This document shows positions 26,173-35,582 of a stretch of 64,000 bases of DNA, piece after piece. The DNA is from Trebonia sp963759545 (GTDB lineage: Bacteria; Actinomycetota; Actinomycetes; Streptosporangiales; Streptosporangiaceae). How positions within the stretch are numbered: position 1 is the stretch's first letter; each line of letters starts with the position of its first letter. The position numbers were made by a program, and so were the translations under genes. The notes beneath the pieces are model-generated. The model did not search any database. It was not told where the DNA came from and worked only from the letters and a program-made list of their open reading frames with translations. The stretch spans positions 124,001-188,000 of the forward strand of contig CAVXAB010000003.1 in the NCBI GenBank assembly GCA_963759545.1, written 5' to 3'.

Positions 26173-28282
26173 TCAGCAGCTATGGAAACTGGACGGGGTT
26201 GGGTTCACCGAGGCGGCCATGGCGATCGTCAGCGGCACCGCGAACGGGAGCGCCGCGGCGGGAACGATGACCCCCGAGTCGTCGGCGAACCAGCCGATCA
26301 CGAGGACCAGCCAGGTGAGCCAGGCAAGCACGCGCAAGAGCGGAAGGGCCGCGAATGCGAAGGCGAGGGTCCGCAGCCGCAGTGCGGCGGGCCGCCACAG
26401 CGCGGCGCCTGCCAGCACCGCCGCGACGGGAATCAGCCAGCTGAAGACGTGCAGCGTGAGAGATCCCACGTTGGCGCTGACCTTCCGCTGTAGGAGGTCA
26501 CCGGCCCGGCCGTGCAGCAGGTTCCCGGCGAACGTCCCTATGTCGGACCCGCCGCCCCCCAGGAGGACGTAGCTGGCCAGGGCGAACGCGAGGAACAGGA
26601 CAAGGCCGCTGGCCAATACCGGAACCGCCCACCGCACGCCGACTCGCGCCCCGGCCAGCCAGGCGGCGAGCAGCAGCAGGCAGGGCACGAGCGCGATCGT
26701 CCCGCCCACCTTCGCCCCGAACCCAGGCCATCCGGAGGCGACCACGGCAAGCAGCCCGACCGCTCCCACCACCAGGACGGGCCGGCTCTTAATCACGACA
26801 CAAGCGAGCCACGCGGCGGCGACGAGAGTGCTGACGCAGTAGACACCGAGTGCGTCGTTGCCGATGCCGTAGAAGCGGCCGCTGACCAGCAGTGACAGCC
26901 CGAATGGCGCGTCGAGCTGCAAACGAGAGCCGGCCATCACGTCCACGGCGAGCAACAAGAGCGTGGCCGAGGCGATCGCACCGAACGGGCCGGTCGCGTC
27001 CCGCCGCCACGGCCCGGCAAGCGCGGCCGCCGCAATCACGAGCGTCCAGCCGATGGTCATCCCGTACAGCCACCAGGCGGGGTGAATCCAGTACCACCAA
27101 GGAGCCAGGTTCGCCAGGTACGAGCCGAGCGGAACCGCGGCCGCCGCCACCCCGGCGGTGCGCCAGCACTGGGCGCGGCGGCGGCGGCGTTCCTCCTCGC
27201 CGCCCCAGAAGAGCACGACCGGGAGGCCAAACGCCAGCGCGTCCGCGACCGCGTAGCCGATGAAGAACCAGCCGTGCGTGGCGATCCACACCTGCTCGGC
27301 GGTATCGCGCGCGATCAGGCTCGCGATCGTCGAGCCGAGGTCGCCGCGCTCGCCGCGGGTGATCTGCGCCCCCACGGTTCCCGCGGGGACCGTGGCGACC
27401 GAGCCAGGCGGCCACCGTCGGCGTCAGGTCGGTGAGCGTCACCACGCCCGGGCGCCTCGTGGCCGTGGAGTTAAGCAGGCCGCCGGCGAAGCCCGGCCCG
27501 TTCACCAGCACCGACATGAGATGCGGCGGGCCGGCCGGCGCCTGGCCCTGGCCCGTTCCCGCCGCCGCGCCAGGAGCGGTGACGAGGAGCAAGGTGCTCG
27601 GGGGTAGCTCGGCGGCGATTCGAGCTAGCTGTGCGTCGAGGGCGGAGACACGACCCCGTTCTGATGCCGCTATCTGTCCCAGGTCGATGACGGTCAGCGG
27701 ACAGCGGGCCAGCACCGACGGTGACAGGTCGTCGGGCGACGGCACGTAGGAGGAGACGGTGCCGGCCGGCGAGGCGAGCGCGAGGGCCGCGCCCGGGCCG
27801 ACGGCGGTCGTGCAGCTCGCGAGCGTGCCGAGCAGGCCCCAGTCGGGCGACTCGTGAAATTGCTGGTTGTCCCGGACGAGCTGCGGCATCGCCTGGACCT
27901 CGGCGCCTGCGCCTGACTTGGTCACCGTGGGCAGCGACGCGCACGGCCGCGGGCCCTGGGCGCGGGCGGCGGAGTTCAGCGTCAGCCAGCCGTCGGCGGG
28001 GCAGGCGAGCGGTTCCTGCGCGTAATCCACCAGCGAGCCGACCGAGCCCGCGGCGGCCAGGCGCCACAGCTCCCCGGTGGCGGACTGCGTCACGATGTTC
28101 CAGGTGAGGCCGGAGATGCCGACGATGACCACGTGATTGGCGTGTGCGGTCGCGGACGACGGCGTACCCGCGGCCCGCGCCTGGGTGCCGAGACCCTGCA
28201 TGCCAAGGACGGCGAGCAGCGGCACCGCGAGCGCGGCGCACAGCGCCGTGCCGACGGCCGCGAGCCACCCACGCCTGTTCAC
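26173..28282 (-). CDS. Large secreted-plus-membrane protein, frameshifted
   Basis: Two open frames join into one protein of about 702 residues if one base is removed near 27392-27396, giving LTDLTPTVAAWLGRTVPAGT. The N-terminal half has a signal anchor (AAVGTALCAALAVPLLAVLG), then an extracytoplasmic alkaline-phosphatase-superfamily-like domain (HVVIVGISGLTWNIV, CPADGWLTLNSAARAQG, HLMSVLVNGPGFAGGLLNS). The C-terminal half has about ten transmembrane segments. The layout is familiar from conserved actinobacterial membrane proteins near cell-wall genes, but no function is established from the sequence. As written, the product would end in an arginine-rich tail after the break. Confidence 0.78.
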
Positions 28283-28318
28283 CCGGTTAACGGTAGCCGC
28301 CCCCGGCGCGACGGGTCG

Positions 28319-29596
28319 TCAGCCAGCGCAGATGGACTGGTTGGCGGTGCGCGCCTGAATGCTGATGTGGCTCAGGGGCGGGCTGGTCGACGGGGTCGGC
28401 TTCGTCGCTGGGTGAGTGGCAGGCGTGGCCTTCTGCGACTGCGTCGCGGTCGGGGAGCTTGACGGGGTGTCCAGGCGCTGGCCGTCCGTGGCCAGGCCCG
28501 CGGCGACGCTCGTCTTCGTCCCCGAGGTCGTCGGCGGGAACAGCGTGCTGCTCGCGGGCACGTCGTTGCGGAACGAGGCGAAGATCCGGCTGTCTTCCGG
28601 CTGCGTCCACAGCACGTTCGCCGTGTCGCCCGGCACCACGTCGCCGCGCGGGAAGTTCGGGATGGTGAAGAAGGCGATCTTGCTCGACGGGATGCCGCGC
28701 AGCGACTGGCCAAGGTTGTAGAGGCCGGTGATGCCGCCGAGCTGGCTATCGATCGTCAGGGACTTCGTGGTGGCGTCGAGGAACCGGTAAATCGCGATCG
28801 GGTCGAGGAGCTCGCTCTTGACCCGGCTGACCAGGGATGACATGAATGCCTGCTGGCGGCCGATCCGCTCCAGGTCGCTGCCGTCGCCGAGGGTGTACCT
28901 GGCGCGGACGTAGCCGAGCGCCTGGGCCGGGGTCAGCAGGTGGGTGCCCGCGGCCAGGTGCAGGTTTGAGTTCGGGTCGTTGATCGGGGTCGGGTTGCAC
29001 TCGTAGACGCCGCCGAGCGCGGCGACCATGTTCTCGAAACCGGTGAAGTTGACCGCGATGAAGTGGTTGATGTAGATGCCGGTGTCCTGCTCCACCGTCT
29101 TCACCGTGCAGGCGATGCCGAGCGCGGTGTGATTCCCGTCCAGGTTGCCGATGGCGAACGCCTCGTTGATCTTGAACTGCTGCGGCGCGGACACCTGACC
29201 GTTGCCCATCTGGCAGGCCGGGATGTTCACCCAGGAGTCACGCGGTATCGACATCACCTCGGCCCACTTCCTGTCGGCCGGGATGTGGATGATCATCAGC
29301 GTGTCCGACTGGTCGGTGACGAGGCCGCTGCCGTACGCCTTGCTCAGCCCTTGCCGCGAGTCGGACCCGAGGACCATGATGTTCTCCGCCTGCGGGTGCA
29401 GGTTCACCGGCTGGGCACCGAGCAGGCCGCGAATGTCGTCCTGTTGCAGGTTCGCGTTGAAGTGCTTGAGCATCACGTAGCCGGTGCCGGTAACCGCGAC
29501 GAGCAGGAGGGCGAGGCTGGCTGAGCCCCAGATCAGGATCTTCCGGCGCGGCCAGTGCCGTAGCCACCGCGCGACCTTAGAGAACGCATTGCGCAT
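28319..29596 (-). CDS. LytR-CpsA-Psr (LCP) family protein
   Basis: The 425-residue protein has one N-terminal transmembrane helix (residues 22-45) and an extracytoplasmic LCP domain with NIMVLGSDSRQG, SDTLMIIHIPADRK, VMSIPRDSWVNIP, KINEAFAIG and YVRARYTLGDGSDLERIGRQQ. These contain the arginines and aspartates that bind the polyprenyl-pyrophosphate substrate. LCP enzymes attach polysaccharides such as arabinogalactan or teichoic acids to peptidoglycan, in line with the sugar-nucleotide genes nearby. The tail is a Ser/Thr/Pro-rich stretch ending ANQSICAG. Confidence 0.95.
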   Translation of the reverse strand: MRNAFSKVARWLRHWPRRKILIWGSASLALLLVAVTGTGYVMLKHFNANLQQDDIRGLLGAQPVNLHPQAENIMVLGSDSRQGLSKAYGSGLVTDQSDTLMIIHIPADRKWAEVMSIPRDSWVNIPACQMGNGQVSAPQQFKINEAFAIGNLDGNHTALGIACTVKTVEQDTGIYINHFIAVNFTGFENMVAALGGVYECNPTPINDPNSNLHLAAGTHLLTPAQALGYVRARYTLGDGSDLERIGRQQAFMSSLVSRVKSELLDPIAIYRFLDATTKSLTIDSQLGGITGLYNLGQSLRGIPSSKIAFFTIPNFPRGDVVPGDTANVLWTQPEDSRIFASFRNDVPASSTLFPPTTSGTKTSVAAGLATDGQRLDTPSSSPTATQSQKATPATHPATKPTPSTSPPLSHISIQARTANQSICAG

Positions 29597-29750
29597 ACGT
29601 CACCACACCGATCGGCCTCGATCCGCGGACCCGGAAAGAACCTTTCCCGTCCCACGCGCCGTTATGCATAAGTAGCGATATTTATGCTCATCAGTCCAGG
29701 CATGCGCAATATTCAGGATATTTACAGCTAGTCCGCTGCGTTACCGGCTG

Positions 29751-30929
29751 TCACCTCGTGGCGCTGACCTGGCGAAGGAACTGCTCGTTGGGCGCGGTGG
29801 TCTTGTCGAGCAGCAGCTCAAGCGCGCGCTGGCTGTCCAGCGCGGCGAGCGCGCGGCGCAGGCTGACGACGGCGGCATGCTCGGCTGGATCCATCAGCAG
29901 GTCCTCGCGCCGGGTTCCGGAAGGCACCGCGTCGATCGCCGGGAACAGCCGCTTCTCCGCCAGGTCGCGGCGTAGCCGCAGCTCCATGTTCCCGGTTCCC
30001 TTGAACTCTTCGAATAGCACGTTGTCGAGCAGGGAGCCGGTGTCGATCAGGGCGGTGGACAGGATGGTCAGTGAGCCGCCTTCTTCGAGGCAGCGGGCCG
30101 CGCCGAGGAACTGGCGGGGCGGCTGGAGAGCCGAGGCGGCGACGCCGCCGCTGAGGGTGCGGCTGCTCGGGGGCGCGGCGAGGTTGTAGGCACGGCCGAG
30201 CCTGGTGAGCGAGTCGAGCATGACGACCACGTCCCTGCCGAGCTCCGCGAGCCGCTTGGCGCGCTCGATGGCGAGTTCCGCTGCCTTGATGTGATCGGCC
30301 GGTGACTGGTCGAAGGTGGAGGCGATGACCTCGCCGCGTACGGTGCGGCGCAGGTCGGTGACCTCTTCTGGCCGCTCACCGACGAGCACGAGCATGAGGT
30401 GCACCTCTGGATGGGCGGTGGCGATCGCGTGGGCGATCGTCTTGAGTACGGTGGTCTTGCCTGCCTTGGGCGGTGCGACGATGAGGCCGCGCTGGCCCTT
30501 GCCGATCGGCGAAACCAGGTCGATGATCCGCGCCGCGGGAGACGGGTCGCCGTCCTCGAGACGGAACCGCTGGTTGGGATAAACGGGGGTCAGGTCGTCG
30601 AAGTCGGGCCGGTCCCTGGCTTCGGCCGCGGGGAACCCGTTGACGGACTCCACGCTGAGCAGCGTTTGGTCCTGTCGGGCCTTGCCTTGCCTGGTCCCGC
30701 CCTGCTGGGCTTTATCGTGACGGCGCCCCGCGGTGCCCTCGATGTGGTCACCCGCGCGGAGCCCGTACTGGCGGACCTGGGCGGGGGAAATAGGGATGTC
30801 GGCGGCGGAGCGGCGGTACCCCGCCGTCCGCAGGAACCCGCGACCGTCGCCGAGATCGACGACACCGGATATCGCGGTGGCCGTTGTCTGTGGTTCTGTT
30901 CTGGTGATTTCTTCCGCGATTGCGGTCAT
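29751..30929 (-). CDS. rho: Transcription termination factor Rho, short form
   Basis: The 392-residue protein has the Rho RNA-binding cold-shock-like domain (GVVDLGDGRGFLR...GLRAGDHIEG), a charged linker, and the hexameric RecA-type motor. The P-loop is APPKAGKTTVLK, Walker B is VVMLDSLTRLGRAYN, the Q/R-loop region is RTLSGGVAASALQPPRQFLGAA, and LLDNVLFEEFKGTGNMEL follows. Actinomycete Rho normally carries a long Arg/Asp-rich N-terminal extension that is absent here, so this is probably a second, compact paralogue. The start has GTGGAG 7 bases upstream. Confidence 0.92.
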   Translation of the reverse strand: MTAIAEEITRTEPQTTATAISGVVDLGDGRGFLRTAGYRRSAADIPISPAQVRQYGLRAGDHIEGTAGRRHDKAQQGGTRQGKARQDQTLLSVESVNGFPAAEARDRPDFDDLTPVYPNQRFRLEDGDPSPAARIIDLVSPIGKGQRGLIVAPPKAGKTTVLKTIAHAIATAHPEVHLMLVLVGERPEEVTDLRRTVRGEVIASTFDQSPADHIKAAELAIERAKRLAELGRDVVVMLDSLTRLGRAYNLAAPPSSRTLSGGVAASALQPPRQFLGAARCLEEGGSLTILSTALIDTGSLLDNVLFEEFKGTGNMELRLRRDLAEKRLFPAIDAVPSGTRREDLLMDPAEHAAVVSLRRALAALDSQRALELLLDKTTAPNEQFLRQVSATR

Positions 30930-31167
30930 GAGATCTCCACTCGATGGAGGGTGAATTCGCGCAGCCTTAAGAGAGCGGCAGAAGGGCCGCTGAGCTGCGC
31001 CGATGCTGGATGTGCAGAACTCTGGAGTAATAATCCAGATCTTCGCTCGCGCCGGACAGATATGGCGCTTGGAATGCTGGCCGGGCCACTCAGATGGGCA
31101 CCAGGCCGATACAGCAACTGTAGCCGATAACGCCGGTGGGTGCCAGTTGCATTCCCCGGCTAGCTGG
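30930..31167. other. Leader region upstream of rho
   Basis: No gene was recognised. A 6-bp hairpin TCTGGA-GTAATAA-TCCAGA lies near 31020-31038. The stretch must hold the rho promoter and the 3' end of the S51 peptidase transcript. Confidence 0.4.
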
Positions 31168-31941
31168 TCATCCTCGGGACCTGCGTGTCGGGCGGAAGGT
31201 GGGCAGTCCTCGTGACTTGCCCGGCCGAGCGGTCTGCTGGTCGTCAGGCCCGGCGGTCTCCGGCGCCGGGGCGTTCAGCAGCAGCCACTCGCCGTCAGAG
31301 ACGACGTCGACCTCGTCGCCGCGGACGCGGACGGCCGAGTCGTCATCGATGGCGTAGACCGGGCAATCGAGCTTCGCGGCGGCCTTTTCGAACCAAGCCG
31401 GAGTCCGGTTGGGAAAGCTGCGCGAGTTCAGATGCGGCTTGAGGTACCAGTCGAACAGCCCGAATGGTGAACGTGCCCGCGTCTCGCCCAGTATTCCCAG
31501 GTCATCCTGCTCGCTGAACGCCTCGCCTGTCCGCTCGGACAGGTTCCTGCTGAAGATCATCGAGCCCGCGCTGACGCCGACGTAGACCTTGTCCTCCAGG
31601 AGGTCCGCCATCTCCTCGGCGAGACCGTTCACGATGATGCTGTTCGCGAGGTGGTAATGATTGCCGCCCTCGGCGTAGATGACATCGGCATGCCGCAGTC
31701 GATTGAGGACCAGCTGCCCGGGCAGGCCGTTCAGCTCAAGGATGTCGAATTCACGCCAGCGCAAGCCGTGCAGCTTGCCCAGGTCCTCGATGAACCAGCC
31801 GTGGTCCCCAGGCGCCGCGACGGAGGCCGTGGGAATGAACACCACCCTGGCGGCCGCGAACCGCTTGCCGACGAGGTCGGTGAGCGCCGACTTGAGAATC
31901 TCGTTCCGGATGCCGTTCGACGTCAGCAGCATTCTGCGCAC
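31168..31941 (-). CDS. Peptidase S51 family protein (peptidase E-like)
   Basis: The 257-residue product begins MLLTSNGIRNEILK and has IYAEGGNHYHLANSI followed by VYVGVSAGSMIFSRNL, where the Ser of GVSAGSM is the family nucleophile. ARSPFGLFDWYLKPHLNSR matches the conserved histidine region. S51 enzymes are intracellular dipeptidases acting on N-terminal Asp, or cyanophycinases; this one looks closer to peptidase E. The GTG at 31941 is used; an ATG at 31932 is possible. It is divergent from an ATP-grasp gene 148 bp away. Confidence 0.9.
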   Translation of the reverse strand: MRRMLLTSNGIRNEILKSALTDLVGKRFAAARVVFIPTASVAAPGDHGWFIEDLGKLHGLRWREFDILELNGLPGQLVLNRLRHADVIYAEGGNHYHLANSIIVNGLAEEMADLLEDKVYVGVSAGSMIFSRNLSERTGEAFSEQDDLGILGETRARSPFGLFDWYLKPHLNSRSFPNRTPAWFEKAAAKLDCPVYAIDDDSAVRVRGDEVDVVSDGEWLLLNAPAPETAGPDDQQTARPGKSRGLPTFRPTRRSRG

Positions 31942-32088
31942 GGGCTGGAGTCTAGCTCGGAGCGGCGCGAGTGAACGCGACTACCTGGCGAAACCCACAC
32001 ATTTGCCGATACTTAGCCGGAGATCACCCATCTCCGCATACTCTCGTCTTTACCATTTGTAACCCGGCGCACGGCCTGGTGCGACAAC

Positions 32089-33393
32089 GTGAGGATCATA
32101 AGGATGGCCGCAGAAAAGTTCGAGGGGCAGGCACGGGATCGGAAAGGACCCGCGGAACAGTTCGACGTCCTCATCTTGGACGGTTCGCACAAGCACAGCT
32201 TGACGAGCGCTCGAAGCCTCACCCGGGCGGGGCTCCGTGTCGCCATCGGCGAAAGCGTCGGCCAATATCCTCCGCACCATGAACCGCCAGCGTTTCACTC
32301 TCGTTCCTGCGCACGCGCCGTCGTGCTGCCGGACTACGTCAGCGAGCCGACGGCGTACGTGGACGCGGTCCTCGGGTTCGTCCGTGAGCACGGCGTCAGG
32401 GTCGTCCTGCCGGTGGGGGATGCCAATATCACGCTGCTGGCGCCGAACCGTGAGCGGTTCACGGAGCTGGGCTCCTTCCTCGCGGTGGCCTCGGACGCCT
32501 CGCTTGAGATCGCTAACGACAAGACCCGCACCCTCGAAGTCGCCTCCAAGCTTGACATCGATTACCCGAAGTCCGTCCAGGTGCGCGCCGTCGAAGACCT
32601 GAGCACGGCCGTGGCGCAGTTCGGCTACCCCTACGTGCTGAAGCCGACGGTCTCGTGGACTGGCGCGGTCGCCAACCGGATGGTCCCCCTCGAGGTGATG
32701 AACGAGGCGGAGGCCGCAGAGGCGACCACGCGCTTCCTCTCGACGGGCTGTGAGGTGATTGCCCAGCAGCTGGCTACTGGCAGTCGCGAGGGTGTGAGCC
32801 TCTTCATCGTTAACGGCGAACTACTTGGATACTGCGGTTGCGCGGCGCTGCGCACCACCCCGCCGCTTGGCGGCGTCTCGGTCATGCGGGAGAGCATTCC
32901 GGTCTCCGAGGAGCTGCTCAACGCGGCCGTGAGCCTGGCCACCACCATCGGTGTGGAGGGCCCGTCCGAGGTTGAGTTCCGGCGCGATGCGAGCGGCCGC
33001 CCGCTGCTCATGGAGATCAACGCGCGGCTCGCAGGAACGCTGGAGAACGCGATCCACTCGGGCGTCGACTTCCCGTTGATGATCTGGCAATGGGGCACCG
33101 GGCAGCCGATCGAGCCGGTGAAGTCGTACCGGACCGGCGTTCGGACGCGCTGGCTGGCCGGCGACCTGCGCTGGCTCTGGGACGGCGTGATGCAGGCGGG
33201 ACGCCCGGACAGCGTGCCGCTTACGCGCGGCCTCTGGACGTTCACCTCGGAATTCTTCCGTACCCGCCATTACGATTTCGTCGACAGGCGAGACATGCGG
33301 CCAGCGCTGGCCGAGATGTGGGACACGGCGGGGATCATCAGGAAGCAGTGGCAAAGCCGGAAGCAGTGGCGCGAGGAGAAGCAGTCGCAGTAG
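32089..33393 (+). CDS. ATP-grasp enzyme, substrate unknown
   Basis: The 434-residue protein has a pre-ATP-grasp N-terminal domain (FDVLILDGSHKHSLTSARSL, VVLPVGDANITLL) and an ATP-grasp core: KTRTLEVASKLDIDYPKS, YPYVLKPTVSW, then GPSEVEFRRDASGRPLLMEI and NARLAGTLENAI, with Mg-binding Glu/Asn residues. It resembles carbamoyl-phosphate-synthase-like ligases that join a carboxylate to an amine. GTG at 32089 or ATG at 32104 may start it. The S51 peptidase on the other strand suggests a small-peptide pathway, which is inference from position only. Confidence 0.9.
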   Translation: MRIIRMAAEKFEGQARDRKGPAEQFDVLILDGSHKHSLTSARSLTRAGLRVAIGESVGQYPPHHEPPAFHSRSCARAVVLPDYVSEPTAYVDAVLGFVREHGVRVVLPVGDANITLLAPNRERFTELGSFLAVASDASLEIANDKTRTLEVASKLDIDYPKSVQVRAVEDLSTAVAQFGYPYVLKPTVSWTGAVANRMVPLEVMNEAEAAEATTRFLSTGCEVIAQQLATGSREGVSLFIVNGELLGYCGCAALRTTPPLGGVSVMRESIPVSEELLNAAVSLATTIGVEGPSEVEFRRDASGRPLLMEINARLAGTLENAIHSGVDFPLMIWQWGTGQPIEPVKSYRTGVRTRWLAGDLRWLWDGVMQAGRPDSVPLTRGLWTFTSEFFRTRHYDFVDRRDMRPALAEMWDTAGIIRKQWQSRKQWREEKQSQ

Positions 33394-33462
33394 TCATGTG
33401 GTCCGGCCCGTTCCCCGCATACGTTGCCGCGGGCCCTCCGTGACTTGGGCGCATTGGCGCCT

Positions 33463-33504
33463 GGGCGGGCCGGGGCGAGAGAACGATCTCGCCCCGGCCC
33501 GCCC
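33463..33504 (+). terminator. Strong terminator after the ATP-grasp gene
   Basis: An 18-bp perfect GC-rich stem (33463-33480 with 33487-33504) closes a GAACGA loop about 70 bases after the stop. It isolates the upstream gene from the GntR operon. Confidence 0.9.
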
Positions 33505-33624
33505 GTATGTCATGCCAGCAGCGGGCGCCAGCCGTCTCATTAGCTGATACCTCGACTGGGCGTCCCACTCAAAATCGGTAAACCTTGCCGCGACCCCGCG
33601 GGCAGCGGTTCGGCGGCCGCCGTG

Positions 33625-33663
33625 TTGACAGCGCTTGTATGCATTGCATACATTGCATACAAG
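33625..33663 (+). promoter_or_regulatory. Promoter and operator of the GntR operon
   Basis: TTGACA (33625-33630) is a perfect -35 box, with TACATT (33649-33654) as an acceptable -10 at 18 bp. A 17-bp palindrome, TGTATGCA-T-TGCATACA (33636-33652), fills the spacer. A further TGCATACAAG (33654-33663) adds a larger inverted repeat with CTTGTATGCA (33634-33643). Such TGTAT/ATACA sites fit FCD-type GntR repressors, so autoregulation is likely. Confidence 0.85.
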
Positions 33664-33674
33664 AATGGAGGCCG

Positions 33675-34343
33675 ATGATAGACAGCGAAACGGTGTACCA
33701 GCGGCTGCGTGAGCAGATCGTGTCCGGCGTGTACCGGGCCGGCGACCGGCTCCCTGAGGTAGCGCTGAGCACCGACCTGGCGGTGAGCCGGACTCCGGTC
33801 CGCGAGGCGCTGCGGCGCCTGGAGAGCGACGGCTTGGTGCGCAGCTCGGGCCGGGGCGTCAGGGTGACGGCGATGACCGAGGCGGCGGTGCAGCACGCGC
33901 ACGCCGTGCGGGCCGCGCTTGAGGCGCTGACCGCCGAGCTCGCGGCGGGTCAGCAGTTGGCCGGGCGGCTGGCTCCGGCGGTCCTGGCTGACCTTGAAGG
34001 CAAGGCGGCGCACCTCGAACGGGTCACCGCCGCGGGCGATCTTGAGCGTGCCGTCGACCTGAACCGCCAGTTCCATCTGACGATCGCGGAGCTTTCAGGT
34101 AACCCGATCGCGCTGGAGATGCTCGACCGGCTCTGGAACCAGCTCATGGTGTCGGCCCGGGCGTCGCTCGAGCGCGCCGGACGTCCGGACGCGGTGGCTG
34201 GCGAGCACCGCGAGCTGCTCGCCGCGATTTCGCGGGGCGACGCTGCCCTCGCCAGCCGGATCGCCGCCGAACACGCGCGGGCGACCGCGGGCACGGCGGG
34301 CGCCACGACAAGTGAGGAGCGGCACGATGGCAAAAACCCATAG
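33675..34343 (+). CDS. GntR family regulator, FadR/FCD subfamily
   Basis: The 222-residue protein has an N-terminal winged helix (VYQRLREQIVSGVYRAGDRL, VSRTPVREALRRLESDGLV) and a C-terminal all-helical FCD ligand domain with metal-binding-type residues (NRQFHLTIAEL, EHRELLAAI). The ATG at 33675 has GGAGG 4-5 bases upstream. The operator just ahead implies autorepression, probably together with the OsmC and VOC genes, which overlap it and each other. Confidence 0.94.
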   Translation: MIDSETVYQRLREQIVSGVYRAGDRLPEVALSTDLAVSRTPVREALRRLESDGLVRSSGRGVRVTAMTEAAVQHAHAVRAALEALTAELAAGQQLAGRLAPAVLADLEGKAAHLERVTAAGDLERAVDLNRQFHLTIAELSGNPIALEMLDRLWNQLMVSARASLERAGRPDAVAGEHRELLAAISRGDAALASRIAAEHARATAGTAGATTSEERHDGKNP

Positions 34344-34803
34344 GTACGAGACGACGGTCACGTGGACCGGTAACACCGGGTCGGGAACCAGCGGTTACCG
34401 CGATTACGAGCGATCCCATGAGATCTCCGCCGCCGGCAAGCCGGCCATCCCAGGCAGCTCCGATCCCGCTTTCCGCGGTGATCCCGCGCGCTGGAATCCT
34501 GAGGAACTGCTGGTCGCGTCGTTGTCGCAGTGTCACATGCTGTCGTTCCTGCATCGGTGCTCGGCGGCTGGGGTCGTGGTCACCGGCTATCGCGACCGGC
34601 CGATCGGTACGATGACCGAGACGGCGGATGGCGGCGGATATTTCACAGAGGTCGTGCTGCGTCCTGAGGTGAGCTTCGCCGAGCCGGACGACGCCGGGCG
34701 CGCCGATGCGCTGCACCACCGGGCACATGAGCTGTGCTTCATCGCCCACTCGGTCAACTTCCCTGTGCGGTGCGAGCCGGCGGGACAGGCAGGGACACCG
34801 TGA
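34327..34803 (+). CDS. OsmC family protein
   Basis: The 158-residue protein starts MAKTHRYETTVTWTGNTGSG and has EELLVASLSQCHMLSFL with the family's peroxidatic cysteine, and a second conserved region AHELCFIAHSVNFPV with the resolving-type cysteine. OsmC/Ohr proteins reduce organic hydroperoxides with thiols in the cytoplasm. The start (GAGGAG 8 bases upstream) lies inside the 3' end of the GntR gene, so the two are cotranslated. Confidence 0.93.
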   Translation: MAKTHRYETTVTWTGNTGSGTSGYRDYERSHEISAAGKPAIPGSSDPAFRGDPARWNPEELLVASLSQCHMLSFLHRCSAAGVVVTGYRDRPIGTMTETADGGGYFTEVVLRPEVSFAEPDDAGRADALHHRAHELCFIAHSVNFPVRCEPAGQAGTP

Positions 34804-35216
34804 GAACCCAGGTAACCTTCGACGCCGCCGACCCGCACGCCCTGGCGGCATTCTGGGCGGACGTCCTCGGGTGCGAGGTGGAGGATCACTCCGATCTCGT
34901 CGACCAGCTCGTCGCGGCCGGGCGCATGCCGGCGCAGGACCGCATCGTCATCGGCGGCCGCTCTGCGTTCCGGGACGTCGCGGCGTGCCGTGACCCTAGC
35001 GGCACCGAGCCGCGGCTGTTCTTCCAGCGCGTGCCAGAAGCCAAGGTCGCGAAGAACCGCGTTCACCTGGACATTCACGTCGAGCCCAGCCGCAAGGCGG
35101 ATGAAGCCGCCCGGCTGACCCGGCTAGGCGCCGAGCTGATCGCGACCCATGACGACCGCGGCCCGCTCACCTACGTCATGCGCGACCCCGAGGGCAACGA
35201 GTTCTGCCTGCACTGA
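34800..35216 (+). CDS. VOC (glyoxalase/dioxygenase fold) protein
   Basis: The GTG at 34800 overlaps the OsmC stop and has AGGGA 5 bases upstream. The 138-residue product shows the VOC pattern: VTFDAADPHALAAFWADVLG, a middle NRVHLDIHVEPSR, and a C-terminal YVMRDPEGNEFCL with the metal-ligand glutamate. Substrate unknown; third gene of the GntR operon. Confidence 0.9.
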   Translation: MRTQVTFDAADPHALAAFWADVLGCEVEDHSDLVDQLVAAGRMPAQDRIVIGGRSAFRDVAACRDPSGTEPRLFFQRVPEAKVAKNRVHLDIHVEPSRKADEAARLTRLGAELIATHDDRGPLTYVMRDPEGNEFCLH

Positions 35217-35231
35217 CACGCGTGCGGCTGG

Positions 35232-35582
35232 TCAGGATCGAGGCGGCGACGGGTGCCGGGGCTCGTAGATGGGGAATTCCGAGCCGTCTGGCAGCCGGAT
35301 CGCCGCGAGAAGCCCCCAGCCCTGGTCGGACACTTCCCGTGCCACTTCAACTCCCTTGCCCCTCAGGTCGGCGAGGGTGGCCTGGATGTCGTCACACATG
35401 AGGTAAAGCTCGTGACGGGTCTCACCGTCGGCCGGGTGAACGGCGAGCTCGGCCGGAGGCAGGGCAAAGATAAGCCAGCCGCCGCCCGCGTCTGCCGACG
35501 ACATGCCAAGGACGTCTGAGAAGAACGCGCGGACCTTCTCGGCCTCAGCGGAGAACACGATGGCGTGCATTCCGGTGATCAT
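35232..35582 (-). CDS. VOC family protein
   Basis: The 116-residue product starts MITGMHAIVFSAEAEKVRAF, continues FFSDVLGMSSADAGGGWLIF, and ends IRLPDGSEFPIYEPRHPSPP, a typical glyoxalase-like beta-alpha-beta-beta-beta module pair. Metal-ligand positions are partly altered, so catalysis is uncertain. It converges on the GntR operon, 15 bp from it. Confidence 0.88.
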   Translation of the reverse strand: MITGMHAIVFSAEAEKVRAFFSDVLGMSSADAGGGWLIFALPPAELAVHPADGETRHELYLMCDDIQATLADLRGKGVEVAREVSDQGWGLLAAIRLPDGSEFPIYEPRHPSPPRS

